From positions 186,001 through 250,000 of the forward strand of contig OZ219863.1 in the NCBI GenBank assembly GCA_964291445.2: DNA of 64,000 bases, given 5' to 3'. The DNA is from JAPOXR01 sp964291445 (GTDB taxonomy: Bacteria; Pseudomonadota; Alphaproteobacteria; Rhodobacterales; Rhodobacteraceae). This document shows, one piece after another, positions 53,863 to 63,516 of the stretch; the stretch's first letter is position 1, and every line of letters begins with the position of its first letter. The notes below the pieces were generated by a model. That model was given only the letters and a program-made list of their open reading frames with translations. It was not told the DNA's origin and searched no databases. The translations under genes were made by a program, and so were the position numbers.

Positions 53863-54975
53863 TCAATTGGTTCCGGCGCGGCCGGTGGCATTTTGAGCAA
53901 GGACGGCGGCCATGAACTCGTCAAGGTCTCCGTCGAGGACGGCCTGGGTGTCGGAGGTTTCGATCTGGGTCCGCAGATCCTTGACCAGGCGGTACGGTGT
54001 CAGCACGTAGGACCGTATCTGGTTTCCCCACCCGGCGTCACCCTTCTGGCTGTGCATCTCCTGCATCTGCTCGTTGCGCCGGTTCAATTCGATCTCGTAG
54101 AGCTTCGATCGGAGCGCAGCCAGGCAGATGGCCCGGTTCTGGTGCTGGGACTTCTCGGACGAGGTCACGGCGATGCCGGACGGCAAATGTGTCAGGCGGA
54201 CAGCCGAGTCGGTCTTGTTGACATGCTGGCCACCTGCACCTGATGCCCTGAAAGTATCGACCCGGAGATCGGCCGGATTAATCTCGATCTCGATGCTGTC
54301 ATCGACAACCGGGTAGACCGAAACCGCACTGAAGGAGGTATGGCGCCGGGAATTGCTGTCGAAGGGGGAGTTCCTGACCAGCCGGTGCACGCCCGATTCC
54401 GATTTCAGCCAGCCAAAGGCGTGCTTCCCCGACACCTTCATGGTCACCGACTTGTACCCGGCCTCGCCATCGCGGTTGGCGGCGATGGTCTCGATCTCGT
54501 AGCCGCGCCGCCGCGCCCATTTCTCGTACATCCTCGCCAGCATCATGGCCCAGTCGCAGGATTCGGTTCCACCGGCGCCGGCATTGATTTCCAGGAATGC
54601 GTCATTGGCGTCGGCCTCGCCGCTCAGCAGCGCCTCCATTTCCAATTTCCCGGCCCGGCGCTGCAACTCGTCCAGTGTGGGAACAACCTCCGCCAGCAAC
54701 TCCTCATCGGCCTCCGATTCGGCAAGTTCGACCAGGGCGATGATGTCGTCGAACTCGCACTGGAGAGAATCGAGCATCTCCAGCGAATCGGCAAGGGCCT
54801 GCCGTTTCCGCATCACGGTCTGGGCCCGGTTCCGATCGCTCCAGAAACCGGGATCTTCCGACATGGCATTGAATTCGGCCAGTTTCCTTTCGACCGAATT
54901 CCGGTCAATCCGTGCCGTCAGCAATTCGAGCGACTTTTCGATCGCATCCACCGAGTTCTGTAGATCTGCTCGCAT
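53863..54975 (-). CDS. prfB: Peptide chain release factor 2
   Basis: 370 residues from ATG 54975. Stop-recognition tripeptide SPF (NSPFDSNSRRHTSF) and catalytic GGQ (SGAGGQHVNKTDSAVR). It releases peptides at UGA and UAA. The frame is continuous: the programmed +1 frameshift seen near codon 25 in many bacteria is absent. A longer frame up to 55071 lacks family likeness. It is downstream of mrcA on the same strand. Confidence 0.96.
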   Translation of the reverse strand: MRADLQNSVDAIEKSLELLTARIDRNSVERKLAEFNAMSEDPGFWSDRNRAQTVMRKRQALADSLEMLDSLQCEFDDIIALVELAESEADEELLAEVVPTLDELQRRAGKLEMEALLSGEADANDAFLEINAGAGGTESCDWAMMLARMYEKWARRRGYEIETIAANRDGEAGYKSVTMKVSGKHAFGWLKSESGVHRLVRNSPFDSNSRRHTSFSAVSVYPVVDDSIEIEINPADLRVDTFRASGAGGQHVNKTDSAVRLTHLPSGIAVTSSEKSQHQNRAICLAALRSKLYEIELNRRNEQMQEMHSQKGDAGWGNQIRSYVLTPYRLVKDLRTQIETSDTQAVLDGDLDEFMAAVLAQNATGRAGTN

Positions 54976-55231
54976 TTGTCCGTGTCGCCCATTGCCTGTC
55001 GCCGGCGCAGTCCGGAATGGTCGGAAATCCATCCTGCCATTGCTGGTGCGGCTGCCGCCCGGGCCGACCACGACACATGGTGCAGAAAGGCCCGGAGTTC
55101 AAGAAGATCGGCACGCTGCGGACCGCATCTGTGTCGTCGGTGCAGCCCTCCGGAGATGCGGCCAGTCGCGGCTCAGTACAGCCTGCACCGGGTTGTGCAG
55201 CCAGCTACCAGGAATGCAGTCGGTCGCTGGT

Positions 55232-57880
55232 TCAGTACAGCCCTCCCGATGAGAGTGCGCCGAATGAACTGGACGGGCCGGGGGCGTCCTCGCTGGCCTC
55301 CGCACCCGTCTCCGGCTCGGCGATAGCGGCTGGCGATGATTGCGCCTGGCTGTCTTCAGGCACGTAGACGGCCAGGTCCGACCCCATGACAAATCCGCCA
55401 TCGACGATCCTGATCTCACCCGGGCGAGGCTCGCTTCCCAGTCGGAAATACTCGGCAACGTCGTTATTGCCCGGCTCGCCACCGGCCGAGCCCGACGGCA
55501 CACCGGTATCGCGGTTGATCGCCACGAACACGCCGCCCTCGGGGATCTTGAATTCGGCCGAGCCGTACCGCTTGACCGCTTCCTTCATGAATGAATTGAA
55601 GACCGGGCCGCACAAATTGCTGCCATAGGCATGCCGCCCCAGCGACCTCGGCTCGTCGAAACCCATGTAGCACCCGGCAACGATATCCGGGGTAAACCCG
55701 ATGATCCACGCATCCCTGGATTCATTGGTGGTGCCGGTCTTGGCCGCCACCGGAACCCCGAGATCGACCACCCGCGACGCGGTTCCTCTTTCTACCACCC
55801 CGCGCATCATCGACGTGATCTGGTATGCGGTAATGGCATCAATGATGCGGCTGCGATAAGCCAGCACCTGCGGCACCGCGCCACCGGGAAGAGATGGCTC
55901 GGCGCAATCCAGGCACAGGCGGGTGTCATGGTTGTAGACCGTCCTGCCCCGGCGATTCTGCACGCGGTCAACCAGGGTCGGGATGACCCGTTCGCCGCCA
56001 TTGGCAAACATCGCGTAGCCGGCAACCATCCGGAACAGCGTGGTTTCCTGCGCCCCCAGCGAGTTGGCCAGGAATGGCTGCATGTCTTCGTAGATACCGA
56101 AATCTCGGGCATAGCCGGCCACCTTGTCCATGCCGACATCATCGGCGATGCGGATTGTCATGAGGTTGCGCGACTTCTCGATTCCCTTGCGGACCGGAAC
56201 CGGTCCGAGGAAATCATTGCCGGAATTCTTCGGTTGCCACAGCCCCTCCGGGGTTTCGAACTCGATCGGCGCATCGATGACGATGGTGGCCGGGGTATAT
56301 CCGGTATCCAGCGCCGCCGCATACACGAAGGGCTTGAATGACGATCCAGGTTGCCGGTTGGCCTGGGTGGCCCGGTTGAATACCGATTGCTGGTAGGAGA
56401 ATCCGCCCTGCATCGCCAGCACCCGCCCGGAATTGGCATCAATGGCTACGAATGCTCCCTGGATTTCCGGGATCTGCCGCAGCGACCAGCGTCCTGGCCC
56501 GTCGCCCTCGACAGCCATGTCTGCCACGAACACCACCTCCCCGACCTCGAGGATATCCGCCACCCCGTTGACCCGGTCCGTGCCGCCATCCGGGCGCCGC
56601 CTTGCCGACACCCATTCGACATCGGCATTCCCGATGATGTCATCGACGTCCAGTTCCCGGCCTCTGATGCCCAGATGGGCGCCCCGGTCGGTCATTCTCA
56701 GCACGATGGCGGGAATCCAGCCCGGTATGTCCCGCGGCAACCCGGAATCATCCAGCCTTTCCCGCCATGCTGCCTCCACCTCCAGCGCCTCGCCATCGAC
56801 GACGATCCCGGTCCCGCGCCAGACCCGGCCGCGCTCGCGGTCGTAGGATTCAAGCCCGGACCGCAACACCTCGGCGGCGGTCGCCTGCAGGCCGGCATCC
56901 ACGGTTGCCCTGATGGTCAGGCCGCCATTGAAGAACTCGTCCTGGCCGAACGAACTGGAAAGCTGGCGCCTGATCTCGTCGGTGAAATAATCCCGATATG
57001 GAAGCCTGGAGCGGAACGAGGAAAAATCGCCGGCCTGCACCGTCCGCAACTCGGCCTGCCGGGCCAGTTCGCCTTCCCCCTCGTCGATGAATCCGTTCTC
57101 CACCATCTCGTTGATGACGAAATTGCGCCGCACCATTGCCGCGGCCCTGGCGGTGACCGGATGGTACCTCGACGGCGCCTTCGGCAGCGCCGCCAGGTAG
57201 GCCGCCTCCTCGATCGACAATTCGTCCAGCGACTTGTTGAAATAGGTTTGGGCGGCGGCGGTGACCCCGTAGGAATTCCGACCGAGAAAGATCTGGTTCA
57301 GGTAGAGTTCAAGGATCTGGTCCTTTTCGAGGGTCTTTTCGATCTTGTAGGCGAGAATCAGTTCCTTGACCTTCCGCTCGGCCGATCGTTCGTTGTCGAG
57401 CAGGAAGTTCTTCATGACTTGCTGGGTGATGGTCGAGGCTCCTCGCAGCCTCTGGCCGGCCATGGCGTCGAGAATGGCCTTGACCAGCCCGACGGGATCG
57501 TAGCCCCGATGCGTGTAGAAGTTCTTGTCCTCGGCCGAAATGACCGCATTCTTCACCAGGTCGGGTATCTCCTCGATCGGGCTGAACAGCCGCCGCTCAT
57601 TGGCAAACTCGTCGATCAGCCTGCCCTCCGACGAAAAGATGCGGCTGATGATCGGCGGCTCGTAATTGGCCAGCTGCTCGTAATTCGGAAGGTCTCGGTC
57701 GAACAGCCACACCAGGCAATCGAGCAGCAAGGCCGCACCGAGCACTGCCAGCACCGCCCAGCTGAAGACGAAACCCAGCGCCCCCTGCAGCCTCCGAATC
57801 CAGAACCGGGCACCCGGCGCTGGCGCGGTCGGCTTGCCGTCAGTTTCGGGAGTGACTGTGCGGGAGCTGTCGGTCTGCAT
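55232..57880 (-). CDS. mrcA: Penicillin-binding protein 1A
   Basis: 882 residues from ATG 57880 (57937 possible). One membrane segment near 33-52. Glycosyltransferase 51 domain with SAEDKNFYTHRGYDPVG (catalytic Glu) and RGASTITQQVMKNFLL. An OB-like insert follows, then the transpeptidase: active Ser in QPGSSFKPFVY (SxxK) and KTGTTNESRDAW (KTG). It polymerises and cross-links peptidoglycan in the inner membrane. In many relatives an N-acetylmuramoyl-alanine amidase gene sits between it and rne; here it is absent. Confidence 0.95.
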   Translation of the reverse strand: MQTDSSRTVTPETDGKPTAPAPGARFWIRRLQGALGFVFSWAVLAVLGAALLLDCLVWLFDRDLPNYEQLANYEPPIISRIFSSEGRLIDEFANERRLFSPIEEIPDLVKNAVISAEDKNFYTHRGYDPVGLVKAILDAMAGQRLRGASTITQQVMKNFLLDNERSAERKVKELILAYKIEKTLEKDQILELYLNQIFLGRNSYGVTAAAQTYFNKSLDELSIEEAAYLAALPKAPSRYHPVTARAAAMVRRNFVINEMVENGFIDEGEGELARQAELRTVQAGDFSSFRSRLPYRDYFTDEIRRQLSSSFGQDEFFNGGLTIRATVDAGLQATAAEVLRSGLESYDRERGRVWRGTGIVVDGEALEVEAAWRERLDDSGLPRDIPGWIPAIVLRMTDRGAHLGIRGRELDVDDIIGNADVEWVSARRRPDGGTDRVNGVADILEVGEVVFVADMAVEGDGPGRWSLRQIPEIQGAFVAIDANSGRVLAMQGGFSYQQSVFNRATQANRQPGSSFKPFVYAAALDTGYTPATIVIDAPIEFETPEGLWQPKNSGNDFLGPVPVRKGIEKSRNLMTIRIADDVGMDKVAGYARDFGIYEDMQPFLANSLGAQETTLFRMVAGYAMFANGGERVIPTLVDRVQNRRGRTVYNHDTRLCLDCAEPSLPGGAVPQVLAYRSRIIDAITAYQITSMMRGVVERGTASRVVDLGVPVAAKTGTTNESRDAWIIGFTPDIVAGCYMGFDEPRSLGRHAYGSNLCGPVFNSFMKEAVKRYGSAEFKIPEGGVFVAINRDTGVPSGSAGGEPGNNDVAEYFRLGSEPRPGEIRIVDGGFVMGSDLAVYVPEDSQAQSSPAAIAEPETGAEASEDAPGPSSSFGALSSGGLY

Positions 57881-58383
57881 CCGGGGGCCCAATTCGTGAG
57901 TTGCAAGTAATGTGTTTAACCCGCCCAAATCAAGCACGCACGCCCAACTGAACCCCCATGGACACGCATCCGCAACACTTGCAACCGTGCAGGCACCCGG
58001 CGAAATTGCCAGGCCCGGTCATTCAACATGAATTTACTGGCAATCTTCTCGGTCTTCGATTATCTGTCCGAAAAAATGTCGGCACTCTACCATTGCCGAC
58101 TGCAGGAAATCAGCATTTGAACCCGATTCATGCCAGAACCGCGTGTTCACCGGACACATGGCGATGTCCAGATGGCCGGTACATGACGGATTCGAGGGCG
58201 CATGACCGCTCCTCAGGCTTCGGGCGAAAATTGACAACCATGACCGGGAACCACGTCCAGTGATCACCAATCCGACGCGAAACAGCACGAATGGCGGCCA
58301 GGCACTTCGGTTCCCCATGACAATGCAACCGCTTGCCGATTACGGGATTTCCCTCGATTCGGCGGGCGGCACAAGGAACGCCA
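57881..58383. other. Gene-free stretch between mrcA and rne
   Basis: 503 bases between divergent genes. It must hold both promoters and probably a long 5' leader of rne, a region that in RNase E genes is used for autoregulation. I see no specific hairpin similar to known ones. A TTGACA at about 58226 has no matching -10. Confidence 0.45.
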
Positions 58384-60750
58384 ATGGCACAACATTTACT
58401 GATCGATGCATCACATCCCGAGGAGACCCGTGTAGCAGTTGTCGATGACGGACGAGTCAAGGAATTCGAGTACGAATCGACCAACAAGCAACAGATTACC
58501 GGCAACGTCTACCTGGCCCGGGTGGTCAGGGTGGAGCCTTCGCTCCAGGCCGTATTCGTGGAATATGGCGGAAACCGGCACGGATTCCTGGCCTTTCCGG
58601 AGATTCACCCGCACTACTACAATATTCCGGTCGCAGACAAACAGGCCACCGCCGACAATGGCGACGACCCGGAGAGCCCGGATGATGCCGGGCAAAATGC
58701 CGACGACGACACCGACAGAACCGCGGCCCCGGACGACCAGGAGACCGATGCTGGTGCCGGGACGGCCGAGGATGTTGGCGATGCCGACAAGGGTGGCAGC
58801 GATGCTGGTGCCGGGACGGCCGAGGATGTTGGCGAGGGTGGCAGCGATGCTGGTGCCGGGACGGCCGAGGATGTTGGCGATGCCGACGAGTCGGGCGATG
58901 ACGGCGTGGATGATGACGCCGTGGACGAGGAGGATATCGCCAGGCCGAGACCTCCGGTTCGGCGATACCGGGTCCAGGAGGTCATCCGGCAAAAACAACT
59001 GGTGCTGGTGCAGATTCTCAAGGATGAGCGCGGCAACAAGGGTGCGGCGCTCACGACCTATATCAGCCTGGCAGGCCGTTATTGCGTGCTGATGCCCAAT
59101 ACCGACCGCGGCGGCGGAATCAGCCGCAAGATCACCAATGCCGTCGACCGCCGCAAGCTGAAGTCGATCGTGTCCGACATCGACCTTCCCGAAGGGGTCG
59201 GTCTGATCATCAGGACCGCGGGAGCCAACCGCACCAAGCAGGAGATCAAGCGTGATTACGAATACCTGGTCCGACAGTGGGACAAGATCAGGGAATTCAC
59301 TTTCAAATCGGCGGCGCCAGCGCTGATTCACGACGATGGCGGGCTGATCAAGCGGACCATCCGCGATGATTACAGCAAGGGTGTCGAGGAAGTGATCGTC
59401 GAAGGCGAAGAGGGGTACAAATCGGCCAAGAACTTCATGAAGATGATCATGCCGTCTCATGCCAAGCGGGTAAAGAAACATGCCGGTCCGCTTCCGCTGT
59501 TTGCCAAGTTCGGAATCGAGAAACCGCTGTCGAACCTGTTCGAGCCGAGCGTTCCCCTGCCATCTGGAGGCTATATCGTCATCGGAATTACCGAGGCGCT
59601 GGTCGCCATCGATGTCAACTCGGGCAGGTCGACCAGCCATGGATCACTCGAGCAGACTGCCCTGCAGACCAATCTCGAGGCGGCCGAAGTCATTGCCGAG
59701 CAGTTGCGGCTACGGGACCTTGCCGGCCTGATCGTCATCGATTTCATCGACATGGATGAGGGCAAGAACAATTCCGCGGTCGAAAAACGCTTCAAGGAAT
59801 GCCTGAAGGCTGACCGATCGAAAATCCAGACCGGGCGCATTACCGGTTTCGGATTGCTGGAAATGAGTCGCCAGCGGCTGCGACCAGGCCTTCAGGAACT
59901 CGTATCGCAGCCCTGCGAGACCTGCAACGGAACCGGCGTGGTCCGCGCCGATGACTGGGTGGCGCTGGATGCGCTTCGCCACATCGAACAGGCGGCGGCG
60001 GGTGACTTAGGGGTTGAACTCATCGCCTCGGCGCCGGTTGCGGTTGCCAATATCATTCTGAACCGGAAACGCGCCACCCTGACACAGATGGAGGAAACGC
60101 ACTCGATTACGGTGTCGGTGGAGGGATCATCCGATCTTTCCGGCAGCGAACTCCGCCTCAGGCGGATCACGCAGCGGGATCCCGAATCCGATGAGACCCG
60201 TGAAGAGATCATCAGTATCGACACCGATGACCGGCCGGGGCGGAAGGGCAGGTCATCCGGCGAACAGGGCGGCGAGTCACGGCGACGCCGGCGGCGGTCC
60301 CAGCGGGGGTCGGGGCGCCGGGGTGGGCAGGCTCCGCAGGCCGGTGCCGAGTCCGACGACTCTGCTGCCACGGCGCAGGAGGAATCCGGCCAGGACCAGT
60401 CGGCGGACAAGGACGGCAAGCCGGAGGACAGAAAGGGGCGCCGGAAGCGGCGCCGGGGCGGCTCCAGGAAAAGGGCCCGCGGCGAGTCCGAGGTGACCAG
60501 CCCGGAGGCGGCAGAGGATCCGGGCAAGCAGGAGATGGCGGAACAAGGTCAGGAGCAGTCGAAACCGCCGCGCAAGCGGCGTCGGGGCGGCCGGAAGAAG
60601 GGGCAGTCGGGCAAGGGCACACCGGCAAAGGATTCCGGGATGGACGGGTCGGCGACCGATTCCACGGCCAGCACCGGGGATGGCGACAAGGTCAGCCATG
60701 CCTCGGAGGCAGGCGATTCGGCACCGGCGGCCACCACCGAAACCGATTGA
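58384..60750 (+). CDS. rne: Ribonuclease E
   Basis: 788 residues from ATG 58384 (AAGGA 7 bases upstream). The S1 domain (residues about 38-225) is interrupted by an acidic insert at about 90-188. Catalytic aspartates are D410 (VAIDVNSGR) and D456 (DFIDMD), with the zinc-link CETC at 511-514. The C-terminal 190 residues are Arg/Lys/Gly/Asp-rich and disordered, the RNA and degradosome platform. The insert holds three near-identical GTAEDVG units. It processes rRNA, tRNA and mRNA. Confidence 0.95.
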   Translation: MAQHLLIDASHPEETRVAVVDDGRVKEFEYESTNKQQITGNVYLARVVRVEPSLQAVFVEYGGNRHGFLAFPEIHPHYYNIPVADKQATADNGDDPESPDDAGQNADDDTDRTAAPDDQETDAGAGTAEDVGDADKGGSDAGAGTAEDVGEGGSDAGAGTAEDVGDADESGDDGVDDDAVDEEDIARPRPPVRRYRVQEVIRQKQLVLVQILKDERGNKGAALTTYISLAGRYCVLMPNTDRGGGISRKITNAVDRRKLKSIVSDIDLPEGVGLIIRTAGANRTKQEIKRDYEYLVRQWDKIREFTFKSAAPALIHDDGGLIKRTIRDDYSKGVEEVIVEGEEGYKSAKNFMKMIMPSHAKRVKKHAGPLPLFAKFGIEKPLSNLFEPSVPLPSGGYIVIGITEALVAIDVNSGRSTSHGSLEQTALQTNLEAAEVIAEQLRLRDLAGLIVIDFIDMDEGKNNSAVEKRFKECLKADRSKIQTGRITGFGLLEMSRQRLRPGLQELVSQPCETCNGTGVVRADDWVALDALRHIEQAAAGDLGVELIASAPVAVANIILNRKRATLTQMEETHSITVSVEGSSDLSGSELRLRRITQRDPESDETREEIISIDTDDRPGRKGRSSGEQGGESRRRRRRSQRGSGRRGGQAPQAGAESDDSAATAQEESGQDQSADKDGKPEDRKGRRKRRRGGSRKRARGESEVTSPEAAEDPGKQEMAEQGQEQSKPPRKRRRGGRKKGQSGKGTPAKDSGMDGSATDSTASTGDGDKVSHASEAGDSAPAATTETD
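58747..58890 (+). repeat. rne: Tandem repeats inside rne
   Basis: Three copies of a 33-base unit starting gatgctggtgccgggacggc at 58747, 58801 and 58846, with linkers of different length (periods 54 and 45). They encode acidic AGAGTAEDVG units. The identical DNA suggests recent slippage-type expansion. Confidence 0.9.
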
Positions 60751-60799
60751 CCGGGTGGCGCCCGGACAGGACATGGACATCCAGCAGACGGAGAGCATC

Positions 60800-61606
60800 A
60801 TGAGCACACCCTCTTCCCGACCAGCAACAGCTGCCCGCGCATTCCTGCGGGTTCCGGCACTGTTGATGGCATTCCTGTGCATGGCGTGGCTGAACCCGCA
60901 ACCGGTTGCCGCAACCGACCTTGCCAATCTGACCGCGGCCGAACGCGAGGTTCTGCGCGAGGAGATTCGCCAGTTGCTGCTCGAGAATCCCGACATCATC
61001 ATCGACGCGCTGGAAGCCCAGGGGGCCATGGATGCCGCAGAACAGGAGGCGAGTGACGCGCAGCTGATTGCACGCTTCGGCGACGAATTGTTTCACGACT
61101 CCCATTCCTGGGTCGGCGGCAACCCGGATGGCGACATCACGCTGGTCGAATTCCTGGACTACAATTGCGGATTTTGTCGCAAATCCGCCGATGTCGTGGA
61201 CGAGCTGATTGAGACCGACGGCAATATCCGGTTCGTGGTCAAGGAATATCCAATACTGGGCACCAATTCCGAGATCGCCGCCCTGCTGGCCGTCTCGGTG
61301 CTGCAGCTGGCCGGTGATCAGCAGTACAAATCGGTCCATGACCTGATGATGACCCATGAGGGCCCCTATGATGACGGATTTGTCAGCGAAGTTGCCGGCC
61401 TGGCTGGAATTGACCCGGAACTGATTGTCGAGCACATCGATTCCCTGACGCCGCATGACGCGATTTCCGCCAATTTTCAACTTGCCGGCAATATGGGCAT
61501 CAACTCCACGCCAACTTTCGTTATTGGGAACCGGATGGTGAGGGGCTATATTCCGTATTCAGAGATGCAGGAGATCGTGAATCAACAACGGTCCGGAACG
61601 AACTGA
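60800..61606 (+). CDS. DsbA-family thiol oxidoreductase
   Basis: 268 residues from ATG 60800. Signal peptide ends near PVAA-T. A helical segment with REEIRQLLLENPDIIIDAL is the N-terminal arm of this alphaproteobacterial group. CGFC active site at 123-126 (YNCGFCRKSA) and cis-Pro loop NSTPTFVIG. It likely oxidises periplasmic cysteines, with DsbB (44790) as partner. Confidence 0.9.
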   Translation: MSTPSSRPATAARAFLRVPALLMAFLCMAWLNPQPVAATDLANLTAAEREVLREEIRQLLLENPDIIIDALEAQGAMDAAEQEASDAQLIARFGDELFHDSHSWVGGNPDGDITLVEFLDYNCGFCRKSADVVDELIETDGNIRFVVKEYPILGTNSEIAALLAVSVLQLAGDQQYKSVHDLMMTHEGPYDDGFVSEVAGLAGIDPELIVEHIDSLTPHDAISANFQLAGNMGINSTPTFVIGNRMVRGYIPYSEMQEIVNQQRSGTN

Positions 61607-61678
61607 CGGGCAGAGATCCGACCGGTCCGACCTGCCGGCATTCGGTCAATCTGCATCAACCCCAGCGCCGAGTAGACC

Positions 61679-62164
61679 ATGAGCAAAGAAACTGATCGTG
61701 ACAGCCAGACCGAGATCGAGGATCTGGCCAGGCTGATGAACCAGTACGGGTTGGAGCAGGTCGAGATATCGAGAGTTCGCGGCGAATTCCAGCGGGATCG
61801 GATCAAGCTGTCAAGGCCAAGGGCCGGCGCTGCTGCTGCCAGCCAGCCGGCGCCGCCAGCTGAACGGTCCACGGAACCGGCCCCGGCGGCGGCGGAGACG
61901 CTGGAGGGCAGTCTCGACCCGACTTCGCATCCCGGGGCAGTCATCGCGCCGATGATCGGCACCGTCTATCTCCAGGCCGAGCCGGGGGCGCCGAGCTTCG
62001 TGGAGATCGGCTCCCGGGTCGAGGAAGGCCAGACCCTGCTCATCATCGAGGCGATGAAGACCATGAACCACATTCACGCACCCCACGGCGGAACGGTGCG
62101 GCGAATTCTCGTCGAGGACACGTCGATCGTGGAGTATGGCACGCCCCTGATGATCATCGAGTAG
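61679..62164 (+). CDS. accB: Biotin carboxyl carrier protein of acetyl-CoA carboxylase
   Basis: 161 residues. N-terminal domain IEDLARLMNQYGLEQVEI, an Ala/Pro linker, then the biotinyl domain with K127 in EAMKTMN, the modified lysine. It carries CO2 between AccC and the transferase. A small aroQ often precedes it in related genomes but is not here. accC follows after 11 bases. Confidence 0.95.
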   Translation: MSKETDRDSQTEIEDLARLMNQYGLEQVEISRVRGEFQRDRIKLSRPRAGAAAASQPAPPAERSTEPAPAAAETLEGSLDPTSHPGAVIAPMIGTVYLQAEPGAPSFVEIGSRVEEGQTLLIIEAMKTMNHIHAPHGGTVRRILVEDTSIVEYGTPLMIIE

Positions 62165-62175
62165 GTCAGCGGCCA

Positions 62176-63516
62176 ATGGTTTCCAAGATCCTGATCGCCA
62201 ACCGGGGCGAGATCGCGTTGCGGGTCATCCGGGCCTGCAGGGAACTCGGCATACCATCGGTTGCCGTCCACTCGACCGCCGATGATAACGCCATGCATGT
62301 CCGCATGGCTGACGAGGCGATCTGCATCGGGCCGCCACCCTCCTCGCAAAGCTACCTGTCAATCCCGACAATCGTCTCGGCCTGCCTCGTCACCAAGGCC
62401 GATGCCATCCATCCGGGATACGGGTTCCTCTCGGAAAATCCCGATTTTGTCCAGGTGCTCGAGGATCACGGCATCGCCTTCATCGGCCCGACTGCCGAGC
62501 ATATTCGCCTGATGGGCGACAAGATAACTGCCAAGACGACCATGCGTTCGCTTGGCATCAGCTGCGTTCCGGGCTCGGATGGCAGCGTCTCGAGCGTCGA
62601 GGATGCCGTCGCCATCGCCGATGACATCGGATACCCGGTGTTGGTCAAGGCGGCGGCTGGTGGTGGTGGCCGCGGCATCAAGATTGCCAATTCCAGGACC
62701 GACATCGAAGATGCATTCCGAACCGCCCGCGCCGAGGCCAGGCTGGCCTTCGGCAATGACGAGGTCTATCTCGAAAAATACCTGACCAGGCCGCGCCATA
62801 TCGAGGTCCAGGTGTTCGGGGATGGGCGGGGCAACGCTGTCCATCTCGGTGAGCGGGACTGTTCCCTGCAGCGCCGGCACCAGAAGCTTTTCGAGGAAAC
62901 GCCGAGCCCCTGCATCGATGACGCCACCCGCCGGGAGATCGGCGAGAAATGCGCCGCCGCCGCCGCATCGATTTCATATGCCGGCGCCGGTACCGTGGAA
63001 TTTCTCTACGAGGATGGCGAATTCTACTTCATCGAAATGAACACCCGGCTGCAGGTCGAGCACCCGATCACCGAATCGGTCTACGGGGTTGATTTGGTAC
63101 ATGAGCAGATCCAGATCGCATCCGGCAATCCGCTGTCATTTGCCCAGGAAGATCTCCGGATCAGGGGTCACGCCATCGAGGTTCGCATCAATGCGGAATC
63201 GTTCCCCTCCTTTATCGCCTGCCCCGGAACGGTCACCGCGTTCCACGCTCCGGGCGGCCCCGGGATCAGGACCGACTCGGCACTGTATTCCGGCTACCGG
63301 ATCCCCCCGCATTACGACAGCCTGATCGGCAAGGTCATTGTTCACGCATCGAACCGCAACGCCACCATGGCCAAGCTTGGCCAGGCGCTGGACGAGTTGA
63401 TCGTCGATGGCGTCGATACCACGGTTGGTCTGTTCCAGAGCCTGCTGAACGAACCGGAGATCATTGCCGGCAAGTACGACATCCACTGGCTGGAGAAGTG
63501 GCTCACGCGAACATGA
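62176..63516 (+). CDS. accC: Biotin carboxylase of acetyl-CoA carboxylase
   Basis: 446 residues. Motifs: ILIANRGEIALRVIRACRELG, KAAAGGGGRGIKIA (ATP-grasp glycine loop), EKYLTRPRHIEVQVFGD, ERDCSLQRRHQK, FIEMNTRLQVEHPITE. It carboxylates biotin on AccB. The stop overlaps the aat ATG as ATGA. Confidence 0.96.
   Translation: MVSKILIANRGEIALRVIRACRELGIPSVAVHSTADDNAMHVRMADEAICIGPPPSSQSYLSIPTIVSACLVTKADAIHPGYGFLSENPDFVQVLEDHGIAFIGPTAEHIRLMGDKITAKTTMRSLGISCVPGSDGSVSSVEDAVAIADDIGYPVLVKAAAGGGGRGIKIANSRTDIEDAFRTARAEARLAFGNDEVYLEKYLTRPRHIEVQVFGDGRGNAVHLGERDCSLQRRHQKLFEETPSPCIDDATRREIGEKCAAAAASISYAGAGTVEFLYEDGEFYFIEMNTRLQVEHPITESVYGVDLVHEQIQIASGNPLSFAQEDLRIRGHAIEVRINAESFPSFIACPGTVTAFHAPGGPGIRTDSALYSGYRIPPHYDSLIGKVIVHASNRNATMAKLGQALDELIVDGVDTTVGLFQSLLNEPEIIAGKYDIHWLEKWLTRT

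Noticed and set aside
54900..55071. Programmed +1 frameshift in prfB
   Set aside because: Looked for the early in-frame UGA and slippery site; the RF2 frame is continuous from 54975.
56351..57910. 519-residue plus-strand frame opposite mrcA
   Set aside because: Antisense of a certain gene with GC-rich codon mirror; no motifs.
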